From positions 1-50,649 of the forward strand of contig JAILRG010000120.1 of assembly GCA_024698325.1 (NCBI GenBank): a stretch of 50,649 nucleotides of DNA, read 5' to 3'. A program made the translations under genes and the position numbers. Positions 17,270 to 25,828 of this stretch are shown piece by piece (position 1 is the stretch's first letter; every line of letters starts with the position of its first letter). Origin of the DNA: Treponema sp. (GTDB lineage: Bacteria > Spirochaetota > Spirochaetia > Treponematales > Treponemataceae). The notes under the pieces were generated by a model. The model ran no database searches, was not told the DNA's origin, and saw only the letters and a program-made list of their open reading frames with translations.

Positions 17270-17299
17270 TTGTCCTTGAGTTCCAATTCATTGTATTAT
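17270..17299 (+). promoter_or_regulatory. Promoter of the fliG-like gene, predicting a leaderless mRNA
   Basis: TTGTCC (17270-17275), 18-base spacer, TATTAT (17294-17299). The ATG at 17306 is 7 bases after the -10 and no ribosome site is present. Confidence 0.65.
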
Positions 17300-17305
17300 A
17301 AATGT

Positions 17306-18574
17306 ATGAACATGAATGACAGGCTAAAAAACGCATATGCTGCCAGCGGCAAAGATGTAAAAAAGCCGCTTTTTGAAAAAGTAAACAGGCAGGTAGCGGA
17401 CATTCTTTCTGCTTCAAAGCCTGCACAAGCGCCTAAAGAAAACGTGGAGCCTGCGTTTATAAAGACTACAGAAACTGTTCCGGCCAAGAATGCGGCGATT
17501 GTACATAATGCCGTAAAGGAAGCCGCAAGTGTTTTTACATCGCATGGGCTGGTTAAGGTTCCTGAACAGCCGCGCGAGGCAGACGGCCGCGAAAATGTAT
17601 ACCGCCGCGTTGCAAAATTCCTGCTTTTAATCGGCGAAAATGAAGCCGCAAAGATTTTACCGCACCTGACGGATGCCCAGATTGAGCGCATTATCCCGGA
17701 AATCGCTTCTATACGGAATGTAGACAAGGACGAAGCTGAGGTTATCCTTGCGGAATTTCAGTCGCTCATGCAGAAAACGCGCGAGGACGGCGGTGTAGAC
17801 ACGGCACGTACCATTCTGGAAAAAGCGTTTGGCCGCGAGCGCGCCGAAACCATGCTTTCTAAGGCAGTGCCTTTTAAGGGCGGTAAGCCTTTTGATTATC
17901 TTGCAGAGGCTGACAGTGATCGGGTGCTGCAACTTCTAAAAGATGAAGGTGGCGCAGTACGCTCGCTTGTCCTCTCATACCTTAATCCCAAGGTGTCGGC
18001 TGCCGTCATTCAGGCGCTAGCGCCGGACGAGAAAAAAGACGTGATTATGCGCCTTGCACATCTTAAAGAGTTAAGTCCGGAAGTTGTCCGGCGCGTGGAT
18101 GAGGCCATGAAGGAAAAAATGGACAGCCTTGCCACCGAAAAATCCGACCAAATTGACGGCCGCTCGGCGCTGGCGCAGATTCTAAAGCGCATGCCGCTTG
18201 GAGCCGAAGAGGAAATCCTGGGAAATCTAAGCGCGCAGGACCCAGATTTGGGAGCTGATTTACGAAACCGTCTGTTTACCGAAGAGGATATCATCAATGC
18301 TGATGACCGATTTGTTGCGGAAACACTGCATGGCATGGATAATGTCGGCATCGCCTTCCTGATTGCGGGTAAGGATGAAGATTTCAGGCGCAAGATTTTG
18401 CGGAATGTATCTCAGAATCGCGCCGCTATGATTTTGGATGAAGAAGCAGCACGGAGACCATTGCTCCGAAGCGACTGCGAAAAAATAACGTCGCTCTTTT
18501 TTGCGACACTTCGCCGCGCCTGGGAGGACGGCTCACTCATTATAAAAGGACGGGATGACGATATTTATGTCTGA
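17306..18574 (+). CDS. fliG: FliG-like flagellar switch protein (probable second FliG)
   Basis: A 422-residue protein. Residues about 105-420 follow the FliG armadillo-like arrangement: RRVAKFLLLIGENEAAKILPHL (N domain), DYLAEADSDRVLQLLKDEGGAVRSLVLSYLNP (the EHPQT-type middle motif is here EGGAV), and a C-terminal charged helix region with DRFVAETLHGMDN. The first 100 residues are an unconserved linker. Spirochaetes are known to have two FliG proteins; the atypical N terminus and altered EHPQT motif suggest this is the divergent one (FliG1-like), which in Borrelia affects flagella only at one pole. The ATG at 17306 (or 17312) sits at the predicted transcript start. Its 3' end overlaps the protease gene. 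Confidence 0.8.
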   Translation: MNMNDRLKNAYAASGKDVKKPLFEKVNRQVADILSASKPAQAPKENVEPAFIKTTETVPAKNAAIVHNAVKEAASVFTSHGLVKVPEQPREADGRENVYRRVAKFLLLIGENEAAKILPHLTDAQIERIIPEIASIRNVDKDEAEVILAEFQSLMQKTREDGGVDTARTILEKAFGRERAETMLSKAVPFKGGKPFDYLAEADSDRVLQLLKDEGGAVRSLVLSYLNPKVSAAVIQALAPDEKKDVIMRLAHLKELSPEVVRRVDEAMKEKMDSLATEKSDQIDGRSALAQILKRMPLGAEEEILGNLSAQDPDLGADLRNRLFTEEDIINADDRFVAETLHGMDNVGIAFLIAGKDEDFRRKILRNVSQNRAAMILDEEAARRPLLRSDCEKITSLFFATLRRAWEDGSLIIKGRDDDIYV

Positions 18575-21500
18575 TACAGTAAACACATTAAAAACCGGCG
18601 ATACCTATAAACAGTTTATCGTGCTGGAAACCTTTGAGCTTCCAGATTTTCATTCGCAGGCAGTGCACCTGCGTCATACAAAAACAGGCATTGAAGTGCT
18701 GCATCTGGTAAACGACGAAACGGAAAATCTGTTTGCCTTTGCATTCCGCACGCCAAACGATACGGCAAACGGCGCCGCTCACATTCTGGAGCATTCGGTG
18801 CTCTGCGGTTCTGAAAAATATCCGCTCAAAGACCCGTTTATTCACCTTTCAAACCAGAGCGTAAAAACCTACCTGAACGCAATGACGTATCCTGACCGCA
18901 CGGTGTTTCCTGCAAGTTCCATTGTAAAAAGCGACTACTTTAACCTGATGAGCGTGTACGGAGACGCCGTGTTTTTCCCGCGCCTGTCGCCTGAAATCTT
19001 TATGCAGGAAGCCTGGCGGCCGGAGCTGGACGAGCATGGAAAGGTAAGCCTGCAGGGTGTCGTGTATAACGAGATGAAGGGCAGTTACTCTTCTTTTGAA
19101 TCGGTTGCAGCGGATATGGCCATGACAAGCCTTATGCGCGGCTCCGTCTACGAAAAAGATTCTGGTGGGGATCCGCTGGTGATTCCTACGCTCACGCATG
19201 AAAAGCTGGTTGCGTTCCATGAGCGATGGTATCGGCCTGATAACTGTCTGGTCTTTCTGTATGGAAACATACCTACCGAAGAGCAGCTGGATTTCCTTCA
19301 GGCGCAGTTTATTGACCGGCTTGAGAAAAAGTTCCCTGATATTGAGGTGTCTGAAAAAGCTCGTGCCGGACGAATTGCTGAGTATGTGCGGGCCGTGACG
19401 CCCGAAACGCTTACGGAGCCGGTTACCGTGTATGCAAAAGGACCTGCTGCCGAGGAAAAAGGCGAAAAGAATACGGTTCTGGTCAATTGGCTGTTACCGG
19501 AAGCTGTCAGTGCGGAGAGCCTTATTGAATATCTGGTATTAAGCGGCGTGCTTTTAAATCATGACGGCTCTCCGCTTCAGAAAGCGCTTATCGAAAGCGC
19601 TCTTGGAGAAGATGTTGCGCCCCAGACCGGTGTAGACGGAAGCCTGCACCATGTGCTTTTTACGGCGGGACTACGCGGCGTAAAAAAAGGCGCAGAAGAG
19701 CGTGTAAAAGCGCTTATGATTAAGACTCTTACTGATTTAGCCGAAAACGGCATACCGCAGGAAGACATCACTGCCACGATGATGTCGCTTGAGTATTCCC
19801 AGCGAGAGATAAAACGCGCGCATGGACCGTATGCGCTCCGGCTTATGGGAAATGCAATTCACAGCTGGATATACGGCGAACCGCTCCGGCAGGGCTTTAA
19901 GCTCCGTGCCGATTTGGAAGCCGTGCGCCGTCATATCGAAGCTGACAGCGGCTATTTATGCACGCTCATTAAAAAGCTGTTTCTGGAAAATCCGCACCAG
20001 TCGCTTGTTGTGGTTACTCCTGATGCCTCGTACACCAGAGAGCGCGAAAAAGCGGAAAAGGCATATATTGCGGAGCTTTTACGGCATACGGACAAAAAGG
20101 CTATAAAGGCGCAGAACGATGCGCTGCATGCTTTCCAGCGTTCCCCGGAAGATGCATCCTGCCTTCCGCATTTGTGTCCGCGTGACTTCCTTTCTGAAGG
20201 AAAGCGGCTTTCTGACGGCATTACGACCGGCATACAGAGCGTAAAAGGCATTGACGGCAGGAACGTGCCGTTCTTTACAAACCTTGAGCATACAAACGGC
20301 ATTATTTACGCCGACGTTGGCTTTCCTGCCGATGTGCTTTCTCCTGAAGACTATACGCTTCTGCCACTTTTTTCGGAGACTGCGACAGAAGTCGGCTGGG
20401 GAAAGCTTGACTGGGTAGAAAGCGCCCGCCAAACCGCGCTCTATACGGGCGGGCTTTCCATTCATCTTTTGGTGTCGGAAACATCGCAGACGGCACGGGC
20501 TAAGGCTTTCGCTTCTGCTCATCAGGATTTTGTCGGCCGCGAATGGGTTATCTACCGCATAAGCATGATTGAGGAAGAGGCTGAACGGGCTTTTTCGCTG
20601 CTGGCCGACTGTATTTCCGATACGGATTTTCACGATACAAAGCGCCTGGAAGATTTGTGCGTTGAAGTACGGAACGATTTTGATTCATCGATTATTCCTG
20701 ATGGGCATGAGTATGCTGCCTTGCGGGCAAAGCGTACTGTTTCCCGGGTAAAAGCCGTTGATGAGCTGTGGAACGGCATTTCGGCAATGTATTCGCTGCA
20801 CCGTTACTCAGAAGAGGCTGTAGAAAAGACTGCGGCATCTCTTAAGCGCGTGCTTGCTTCTCTGCGGGCCGGCGGCGCCTTTGTGCATGTGACGGCAGAG
20901 CAAAGCGGAATTGATGCTGTAAAGAGCCTGCTTCCGGCGTTTGTGGAAAAGGCAGCCATTACTTCACTTAAAGCACCCGCCGACATTCAGACAGAACGCT
21001 TTATGGAGCTTACCGAAATCGAAGGAAAAGGCGATGCCGCTTCTGGCGAAGTTCTTATGACAAGCGCACAGGTAGGCTTTGCCTCTGAATGCATTTCTTC
21101 AAGCCCGTACGGAACTAAAGAGAGTGCTTCCCAGGAAGTGTGCACGCACTGGCTTTCAAACACGTTGCTTTGGGAGAGGCTCCGTACGATAGGTGGCGCA
21201 TACGGCGCATTCTGTTATACCGAGGCGCTTTCTTCGCTGGTGGTGTTTGCAACCTACCGCGACCCGACTCCCGACCGTTCTTCCGACGTATTTAATGCAT
21301 GCCTTGAAGAATGCGCCGAACGGCACTTTGATGAAGCTGAAGTGGAAAAAGCCATAACCGGCTGTTACAGTAATTTTATTCAGCCAAAAAGTCCACGGAG
21401 CCGTGGCTCTACAGGGCTTTTGCGCACGCTGTATGCCATCAGCGATGATGACCGCGAAGAAAAAATCCGCCTGATGCTCAGCCTTACGGCAGATGACATT

Positions 21501-21611
21501 CAGAAAGGATTTACGCTGCTCCGTGATTTTGCCCGGGAAAAAGCCACTCAGGCGATTATTTGCGGGCAAAATATAAAATCAGCTGGAAAAATTACCGTTT
21601 TGCCATTATAA
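18555..21611 (+). CDS. M16C zinc metalloprotease, presequence-protease type
   Basis: A 1018-residue protease of the PreP/Cym1 family that degrades unstructured peptides inside a closed chamber. The inverted zinc motif HxxEH is HILEH (76-80) with the flanking sequence NGAAHILEHSVLCGS, and the distal metal ligand lies in YNEMKG. The four-domain length of about 970-1040 residues is normal. No signal peptide is seen, so it is probably cytoplasmic. The start is uncertain: ATG 18555 has AAGGA only four bases away, while ATG 18567 (MSDTVN) gives a more usual N terminus; both overlap the fliG-like stop, implying translational coupling. Confidence 0.92.
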   Translation: MTIFMSDTVNTLKTGDTYKQFIVLETFELPDFHSQAVHLRHTKTGIEVLHLVNDETENLFAFAFRTPNDTANGAAHILEHSVLCGSEKYPLKDPFIHLSNQSVKTYLNAMTYPDRTVFPASSIVKSDYFNLMSVYGDAVFFPRLSPEIFMQEAWRPELDEHGKVSLQGVVYNEMKGSYSSFESVAADMAMTSLMRGSVYEKDSGGDPLVIPTLTHEKLVAFHERWYRPDNCLVFLYGNIPTEEQLDFLQAQFIDRLEKKFPDIEVSEKARAGRIAEYVRAVTPETLTEPVTVYAKGPAAEEKGEKNTVLVNWLLPEAVSAESLIEYLVLSGVLLNHDGSPLQKALIESALGEDVAPQTGVDGSLHHVLFTAGLRGVKKGAEERVKALMIKTLTDLAENGIPQEDITATMMSLEYSQREIKRAHGPYALRLMGNAIHSWIYGEPLRQGFKLRADLEAVRRHIEADSGYLCTLIKKLFLENPHQSLVVVTPDASYTREREKAEKAYIAELLRHTDKKAIKAQNDALHAFQRSPEDASCLPHLCPRDFLSEGKRLSDGITTGIQSVKGIDGRNVPFFTNLEHTNGIIYADVGFPADVLSPEDYTLLPLFSETATEVGWGKLDWVESARQTALYTGGLSIHLLVSETSQTARAKAFASAHQDFVGREWVIYRISMIEEEAERAFSLLADCISDTDFHDTKRLEDLCVEVRNDFDSSIIPDGHEYAALRAKRTVSRVKAVDELWNGISAMYSLHRYSEEAVEKTAASLKRVLASLRAGGAFVHVTAEQSGIDAVKSLLPAFVEKAAITSLKAPADIQTERFMELTEIEGKGDAASGEVLMTSAQVGFASECISSSPYGTKESASQEVCTHWLSNTLLWERLRTIGGAYGAFCYTEALSSLVVFATYRDPTPDRSSDVFNACLEECAERHFDEAEVEKAITGCYSNFIQPKSPRSRGSTGLLRTLYAISDDDREEKIRLMLSLTADDIQKGFTLLRDFAREKATQAIICGQNIKSAGKITVLPL

Positions 21612-21639
21612 TGTGCCTATCGCAACTGTGGAGGATTCT

Positions 21640-21858
21640 ATGAATAAAAAATTTCAGGAATGTGTTGACATGATGCGTCAGCTGGTAACAGATATACAGG
21701 GCGCTCCCTATCCGGGAGATGATTTTGAGCCGGAATTGTACCGTATCTGGTATGAACACGCACAGCGTGCGGCCGTAGACTGTTTTGAGTATCTTGAAGA
21801 GACCTTCCCCAAGGAGAAAGAGAACTTCGAGAAGAGCTTAAAGCAACTGTTCAACTGA
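21640..21858 (+). CDS. Small conserved-looking acidic protein of unknown role
   Basis: A 72-residue protein with no recognised domain. It is acidic and helical, with aromatic residues in the middle (ELYRIWYEHAQRAAVDCFEYLEE) and a C-terminal amphipathic helix (KENFEKSLKQLFN). ATG 21640 has an ideal GGAGG site 5 bases upstream. A TATAAT box at 21607-21612 overlaps the stop of the protease gene, but no good -35 is seen, so it may have a weak promoter or be read from upstream. Confidence 0.75.
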   Translation: MNKKFQECVDMMRQLVTDIQGAPYPGDDFEPELYRIWYEHAQRAAVDCFEYLEETFPKEKENFEKSLKQLFN

Positions 21859-21928
21859 TTTTTGTGAAGTCTTTTTTGCCCATTGTCGATAATGAAATAA
21901 GAGTTTATTTCTTCGAAGGATGAGTGGG

Positions 21929-23038
21929 ATGAGAAAAACAAAGGAATATCAGCATTATGAACAATACCTGTTACGCGGCGCCCTGAAAAAAAACGGCTGC
22001 CAGCGTATCCGGTATGTGTTTACAGGCATAAACCGGGAGACTGGTATTGAGCGTCCTTTCTTTATTGAGCTGGTTTTAGTAAACCCCGGTTTGTCACCTT
22101 CAAAGCCTGTTATTGGAATTCCGCAGGATGAACTGGTGTCTCCGTCGCAGTCTTATGTACTGGTAAAAGCAGGAAGTTACGGGAAACATCCGCAGCAATA
22201 CAAAAAATTTTATGCACTTAAGGATTTCCTCCGTCAGAAAGGGCAGGCTGCATTTAAAGTCGGAAACTGCATTTTCGGGACAAATGCACTGGTAGGCTCT
22301 GTTGTAGTCGGTCAGACTGATTTGTCTGCGCAGCCGGAGCTGGACTGTTCTGCCGGCAGTATATCCTGGGAGCTGCGTTTTGAGCATAAAGTCGGAACGG
22401 CTCCACTGTTCAAGAAAAATAATACCGTATGGATTGCAAACGGCGTAAAAACGCTGTTTTCTGGCGTCGTTCGCATGGCGGGACTGGAGTACAGTGTTGC
22501 TCCGAAAAAGTCTTTCGGGTATGCCGACCGCTACTGGGGGCCGGATGCCGTGGCGCCTCTCTTTCATGTTTCCTCTTCAAACCTTGTCAGCATGATAAGC
22601 GGAAATCCTCTCTTAAAATCGTGTTTTACTATCGGCGGCGAGCTGAACGGGCAGATGAAAGCTTTTCTGATGCTTGAAGGCGAGCAGCTGTCAGTGCGTA
22701 AATGCTGGTTTCTGGAAAAATGGACGGAAGTTCATGCCTGCTCAAAAACGCCTGCAGATGCGGATGGTGAAAAACTGCACTGGACGGTAAGCATTCACAA
22801 GAAAAACATTGTCGTCGACATCGATGTATTCTGCCCGACGAGCGAGATGATTTTTCAGGGAAATGATTTGTTTCAGCGCGGCAGGCAGGAAATGCATACT
22901 GCCAGTGGCGGAAGCGGTTTTGGGGAAATCAGAATCTACAAAAAGGTCAGAAAATCACTGGAGCTTCTTGAGGATGCCCGTATCGAAAGCGCACTCTGCG
23001 AGTACGGCATACAGTCGAAGGATGCTCTTTCTGAATAG
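21929..23038 (+). CDS. Tocopherol-cyclase-like beta-barrel protein of unknown function
   Basis: A 369-residue soluble protein without signal peptide. The pattern of beta strands and the central motifs (FGYADRYWGPDAVAPLFHVSSS; ISWELRFEHKVG) remind me of the tocopherol cyclase-like/lipocalin-type family found in several bacteria, whose substrate is unknown. This is recognition by pattern only. The ATG at 21929 is preferred because AAGGA lies 8 bases before it, while ATG 21920 directly abuts that site. A small hairpin (GAAATAA/TTATTTC, 21894-21911) precedes the ribosome site. It is followed by a strong terminator. Confidence 0.7.
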   Translation: MRKTKEYQHYEQYLLRGALKKNGCQRIRYVFTGINRETGIERPFFIELVLVNPGLSPSKPVIGIPQDELVSPSQSYVLVKAGSYGKHPQQYKKFYALKDFLRQKGQAAFKVGNCIFGTNALVGSVVVGQTDLSAQPELDCSAGSISWELRFEHKVGTAPLFKKNNTVWIANGVKTLFSGVVRMAGLEYSVAPKKSFGYADRYWGPDAVAPLFHVSSSNLVSMISGNPLLKSCFTIGGELNGQMKAFLMLEGEQLSVRKCWFLEKWTEVHACSKTPADADGEKLHWTVSIHKKNIVVDIDVFCPTSEMIFQGNDLFQRGRQEMHTASGGSGFGEIRIYKKVRKSLELLEDARIESALCEYGIQSKDALSE

Positions 23039-23056
23039 CATTTGCTGCGAATATAG

Positions 23057-23087
23057 CGCACGATGAAAACATCGTGCGTTTTTTTTT
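23057..23087 (+). terminator. Rho-independent terminator before clpB
   Basis: CGCACGATG (23057-23065) and CATCGTGCG (23070-23078) enclose an AAAA loop, followed by nine T residues. Confidence 0.92.
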
Positions 23088-23138
23088 GCCTTTTTTGTGA
23101 TTCATTAGTATGTTCAACATAACGGAGGTAAAAATACT

Positions 23139-25733
23139 ATGAATTACGATCAGTTTACCTTAAAAACACAGGACGCTTTGCAGGCTGCAAGTGCACTTGC
23201 CCAGCAGAATGACCATTCAGAAATAGGACTTGAGCACATTCTGTGCGCCATGCTCGAGCAGAAGGACGGCATTACGGTGCCGGTTATAGAGAGAATCGGC
23301 GTACAGGCAGGCGAGCTTTTGTCCACTGTCCGCTCGTTCCTGCAAAGCTATCCTAAAGTGACTGGAAACGTGCAGATGCAGCTTTCTGGCGAGGCTCAGA
23401 AAGTGCTTGCAAAGGCCGAAAAAGAGATGGCTTCGCTAAAAGACCAGTTCCTGTCAGTAGAGCATATCCTGCTTGCCATGAGTCAGAGCGACGGGCGCAT
23501 AGGGGAACTTTTGCGCCGTTTCGGCATTACAAAAGAGACAATCCTTGAAGCCTTAAAGAGCGTGCGGGGAAATCAGAAAGTAGACAGCCAGGACCCGGAA
23601 AGCAAGATGCAGGCGCTCGAAAAATACTGCACCGACCTGACCGCCCGTGCCCGGCAGGATAAAATTGACCCGGTTATCGGCCGTGACGAGGAGATTCGCC
23701 GCGTAATGCAGGTGCTTGTGCGCCGCACTAAGAACAACCCGGTGCTCATCGGAGAGCCGGGTGTCGGTAAGACAGCCATTGTCGAAGGGTTAGCACGCCG
23801 CATTGCTTCGGGCGATGTTCCTGAGTCGCTTAAGAACAAGCGGCTCCTTTCGCTTGATATGGGAAGCTTAGTCGCCGGAGCCAAGTTCCGCGGCGAGTTT
23901 GAGGAGCGGCTTAAGGCTGTCATCACCGAGGTGACAAAGAGCGAGGGGCGAATCATCCTCTTTATCGATGAGCTTCATACGATTGTCGGAGCTGGTGCCA
24001 GCGAAGGCAGCATGGACGCAAGCAATTTGCTTAAGCCCGCCCTTGCCCGCGGAGAGCTGAAAGCCATCGGCGCGACTACGCTGAACGAATACCGCAAGTA
24101 CATCGAAAAAGACGCGGCTTTGGAACGCCGATTCCAGCAGGTCTACTGCCCGGAGCCGAATGTGGAAGACACGATTGCGATTTTGCGCGGTCTTCGCGAT
24201 AAGTATGAGATTCATCACGGCGTAAAAATCAATGACGAGGCGCTGGTTGCTGCAGCAACGCTTTCAAACCGCTACATCACCAACCGCTTTTTGCCGGACA
24301 AGGCGATTGACCTGGTTGACGAGGCTGCAAGCCGCTTAAAGATGGAAATAGAAAGCGAGCCGACCGAGCTTGACCAGCTTGAGCGCAAAATCCTGCAGCT
24401 GCAGATAGAAAAGCAGTCACTTTCTAAAGAGGACGACGCGGCTTCAAAAGAGCGCTTGACTAAGCTTGAAAAAGAGCTTGCCGAAGTGAGCGCAAACCGC
24501 GACGCAATGCGCCTACAGTGGCAGAACGAAAAGGCTGAAATCGACAAGAGCCGCAAGCTCAAAGAACAGCTTGAGCAAGCTCGCTTTGAGGAAGAAAAAT
24601 ATACCCGCGAAGGTAACCTTACCAAGGCGGCAGAGCTCAAATACGGCACGATTCCGACGCTTGAAAAAGAGCTTTCCGCAGCTGAAGCAGCCGATGCTGC
24701 CCGGCACTCTGCCGAGGATAACGGGGTTTCAGATTCGCTTTTGCGCCAGGAAGTGACCGAAGAGGACATCGCACGCGTCGTAAGTGCATGGACGGGCATT
24801 CCGATTGCAAAAATGCTCACAAGCGAAAAGCAGAAGTATATCGAGCTTGAAGAGGTCCTGCATAAGCGCGTAATCGGCCAGGATGAGGCGGTTGCCGTTG
24901 TAAGCGACGCAATCCGCAGAAATCGCGCCGGCCTGAACGATCCGAACCGCCCGCTGGGAAGCTTCATGTTTATTGGACCTACCGGCGTGGGAAAGACCGA
25001 GCTTGCAAAAACGCTCGCAGACTTTTTGTTCAACGACGAAAAGGCGCTTACCAGAATCGATATGTCTGAATATATGGAAAAGTTCAGCGTGACGCGCCTT
25101 ATCGGTGCTCCTCCGGGATATGTCGGCTACGATGAGGGCGGTCAGCTTACCGAATCTGTGCGCCGCCGGCCCTACAGCGTGATTCTGTTTGATGAGGTGG
25201 AAAAAGCTCATCCTGACGTGTTCAACGTGCTCCTTCAGGTGCTCGACGACGGCCGGCTGACCGACGGTCAGGGCAGAGTCGTGGACTTTAAGAACACGAT
25301 TATCATCATGACAAGCAACCTGGGAAGCGACCTGATACTCGATGCTGACAACGACGATAAGCTGAAAGCCGTGCGCCCTGCCGTGGACGGCCTTTTAAAA
25401 CAGACTTTCCGCCCGGAGTTCCTGAACCGCATTGACGAGATTGTCATGTTCGGCCGTCTTTCTAAAGACTGCATCGGCGGCATCGTGAAAAATCAGCTTG
25501 AGCGTGTAAAAGCCCGTCTTGCTGACCGCCGCATCATGCTTGACTTTGCAGAGAGCGCTGTAGAATTCCTAAGCGAACAGGGGTACGACCCGGCATTCGG
25601 CGCCCGCCCTGTAAAACGCGCCTTGCAGACATGGGTTGAAAATCCGCTTGCAAAAGAAATCCTTGCAGGCCACTTCAGCGAAGGATGCACGATACATGTA
25701 AGCGCAGGTAACGGAGGCCTTGTGTTTGCATAA
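23139..25733 (+). CDS. clpB: ATP-dependent disaggregase ClpB
   Basis: An 864-residue AAA+ chaperone that pulls proteins out of aggregates together with DnaK. The domain order is complete: N domain repeats (1-150), first AAA module with GEPGVGKT and the RRFQQVY arginine-finger region, the coiled-coil M domain (about 410-525) that separates ClpB from ClpA/ClpC, then the second module with GPTGVGKT, Walker [11 protein letters not shown] and the C-terminal small domain ending in [10 protein letters not shown]. It has a GGAGGT ribosome site. No CIRCE operator is visible in the 51 bases between the upstream terminator and the start. A weak TTGTGA/CATAAC pair at 17 bp is the only promoter candidate. 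Confidence 0.96.
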   Translation: MNYDQFTLKTQDALQAASALAQQNDHSEIGLEHILCAMLEQKDGITVPVIERIGVQAGELLSTVRSFLQSYPKVTGNVQMQLSGEAQKVLAKAEKEMASLKDQFLSVEHILLAMSQSDGRIGELLRRFGITKETILEALKSVRGNQKVDSQDPESKMQALEKYCTDLTARARQDKIDPVIGRDEEIRRVMQVLVRRTKNNPVLIGEPGVGKTAIVEGLARRIASGDVPESLKNKRLLSLDMGSLVAGAKFRGEFEERLKAVITEVTKSEGRIILFIDELHTIVGAGASEGSMDASNLLKPALARGELKAIGATTLNEYRKYIEKDAALERRFQQVYCPEPNVEDTIAILRGLRDKYEIHHGVKINDEALVAAATLSNRYITNRFLPDKAIDLVDEAASRLKMEIESEPTELDQLERKILQLQIEKQSLSKEDDAASKERLTKLEKELAEVSANRDAMRLQWQNEKAEIDKSRKLKEQLEQARFEEEKYTREGNLTKAAELKYGTIPTLEKELSAAEAADAARHSAEDNGVSDSLLRQEVTEEDIARVVSAWTGIPIAKMLTSEKQKYIELEEVLHKRVIGQDEAVAVVSDAIRRNRAGLNDPNRPLGSFMFIGPTGVGKTELAKTLADFLFNDEKALTRIDMSEYMEKFSVTRLIGAPPGYVGYDEGGQLTESVRRRPYSVILFDEVEKAHPDVFNVLLQVLDDGRLTDGQGRVVDFKNTIIIMTSNLGSDLILDADNDDKLKAVRPAVDGLLKQTFRPEFLNRIDEIVMFGRLSKDCIGGIVKNQLERVKARLADRRIMLDFAESAVEFLSEQGYDPAFGARPVKRALQTWVENPLAKEILAGHFSEGCTIHVSAGNGGLVFA

Positions 25734-25796
25734 TTCTTTGAGCCTTCCGAGGTAAAAAAAATAGCAGCAGTCAGCCGCTGCATGGCGGATAAGCGA

Positions 25797-25827
25797 AAGC
25801 CTGATGTCTAATAAGCATCAGGCTTTT
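25797..25827. terminator. Bidirectional terminator between clpB and the GGDEF gene
   Basis: AAGCCTGATG (25797-25806) pairs with CATCAGGCTT (25816-25825). T-rich sequence follows on the + strand, and the convergent gene ends right beside it at 25829, so it can serve both directions. Confidence 0.8.
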
Positions 25828-25828
25828 C

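Noticed and set aside
23088..23138. CIRCE heat-shock operator before clpB
   Set aside because: No TTAGCACTC-N9-GAGTGCTAA-like inverted repeat is present in this short gap.
24272..25033. Long minus-strand open frame (about 250 codons) inside clpB
   Set aside because: Antisense to conserved ClpB coding sequence; Ser/Arg-rich product typical of a shadow frame, no ribosome site or promoter.
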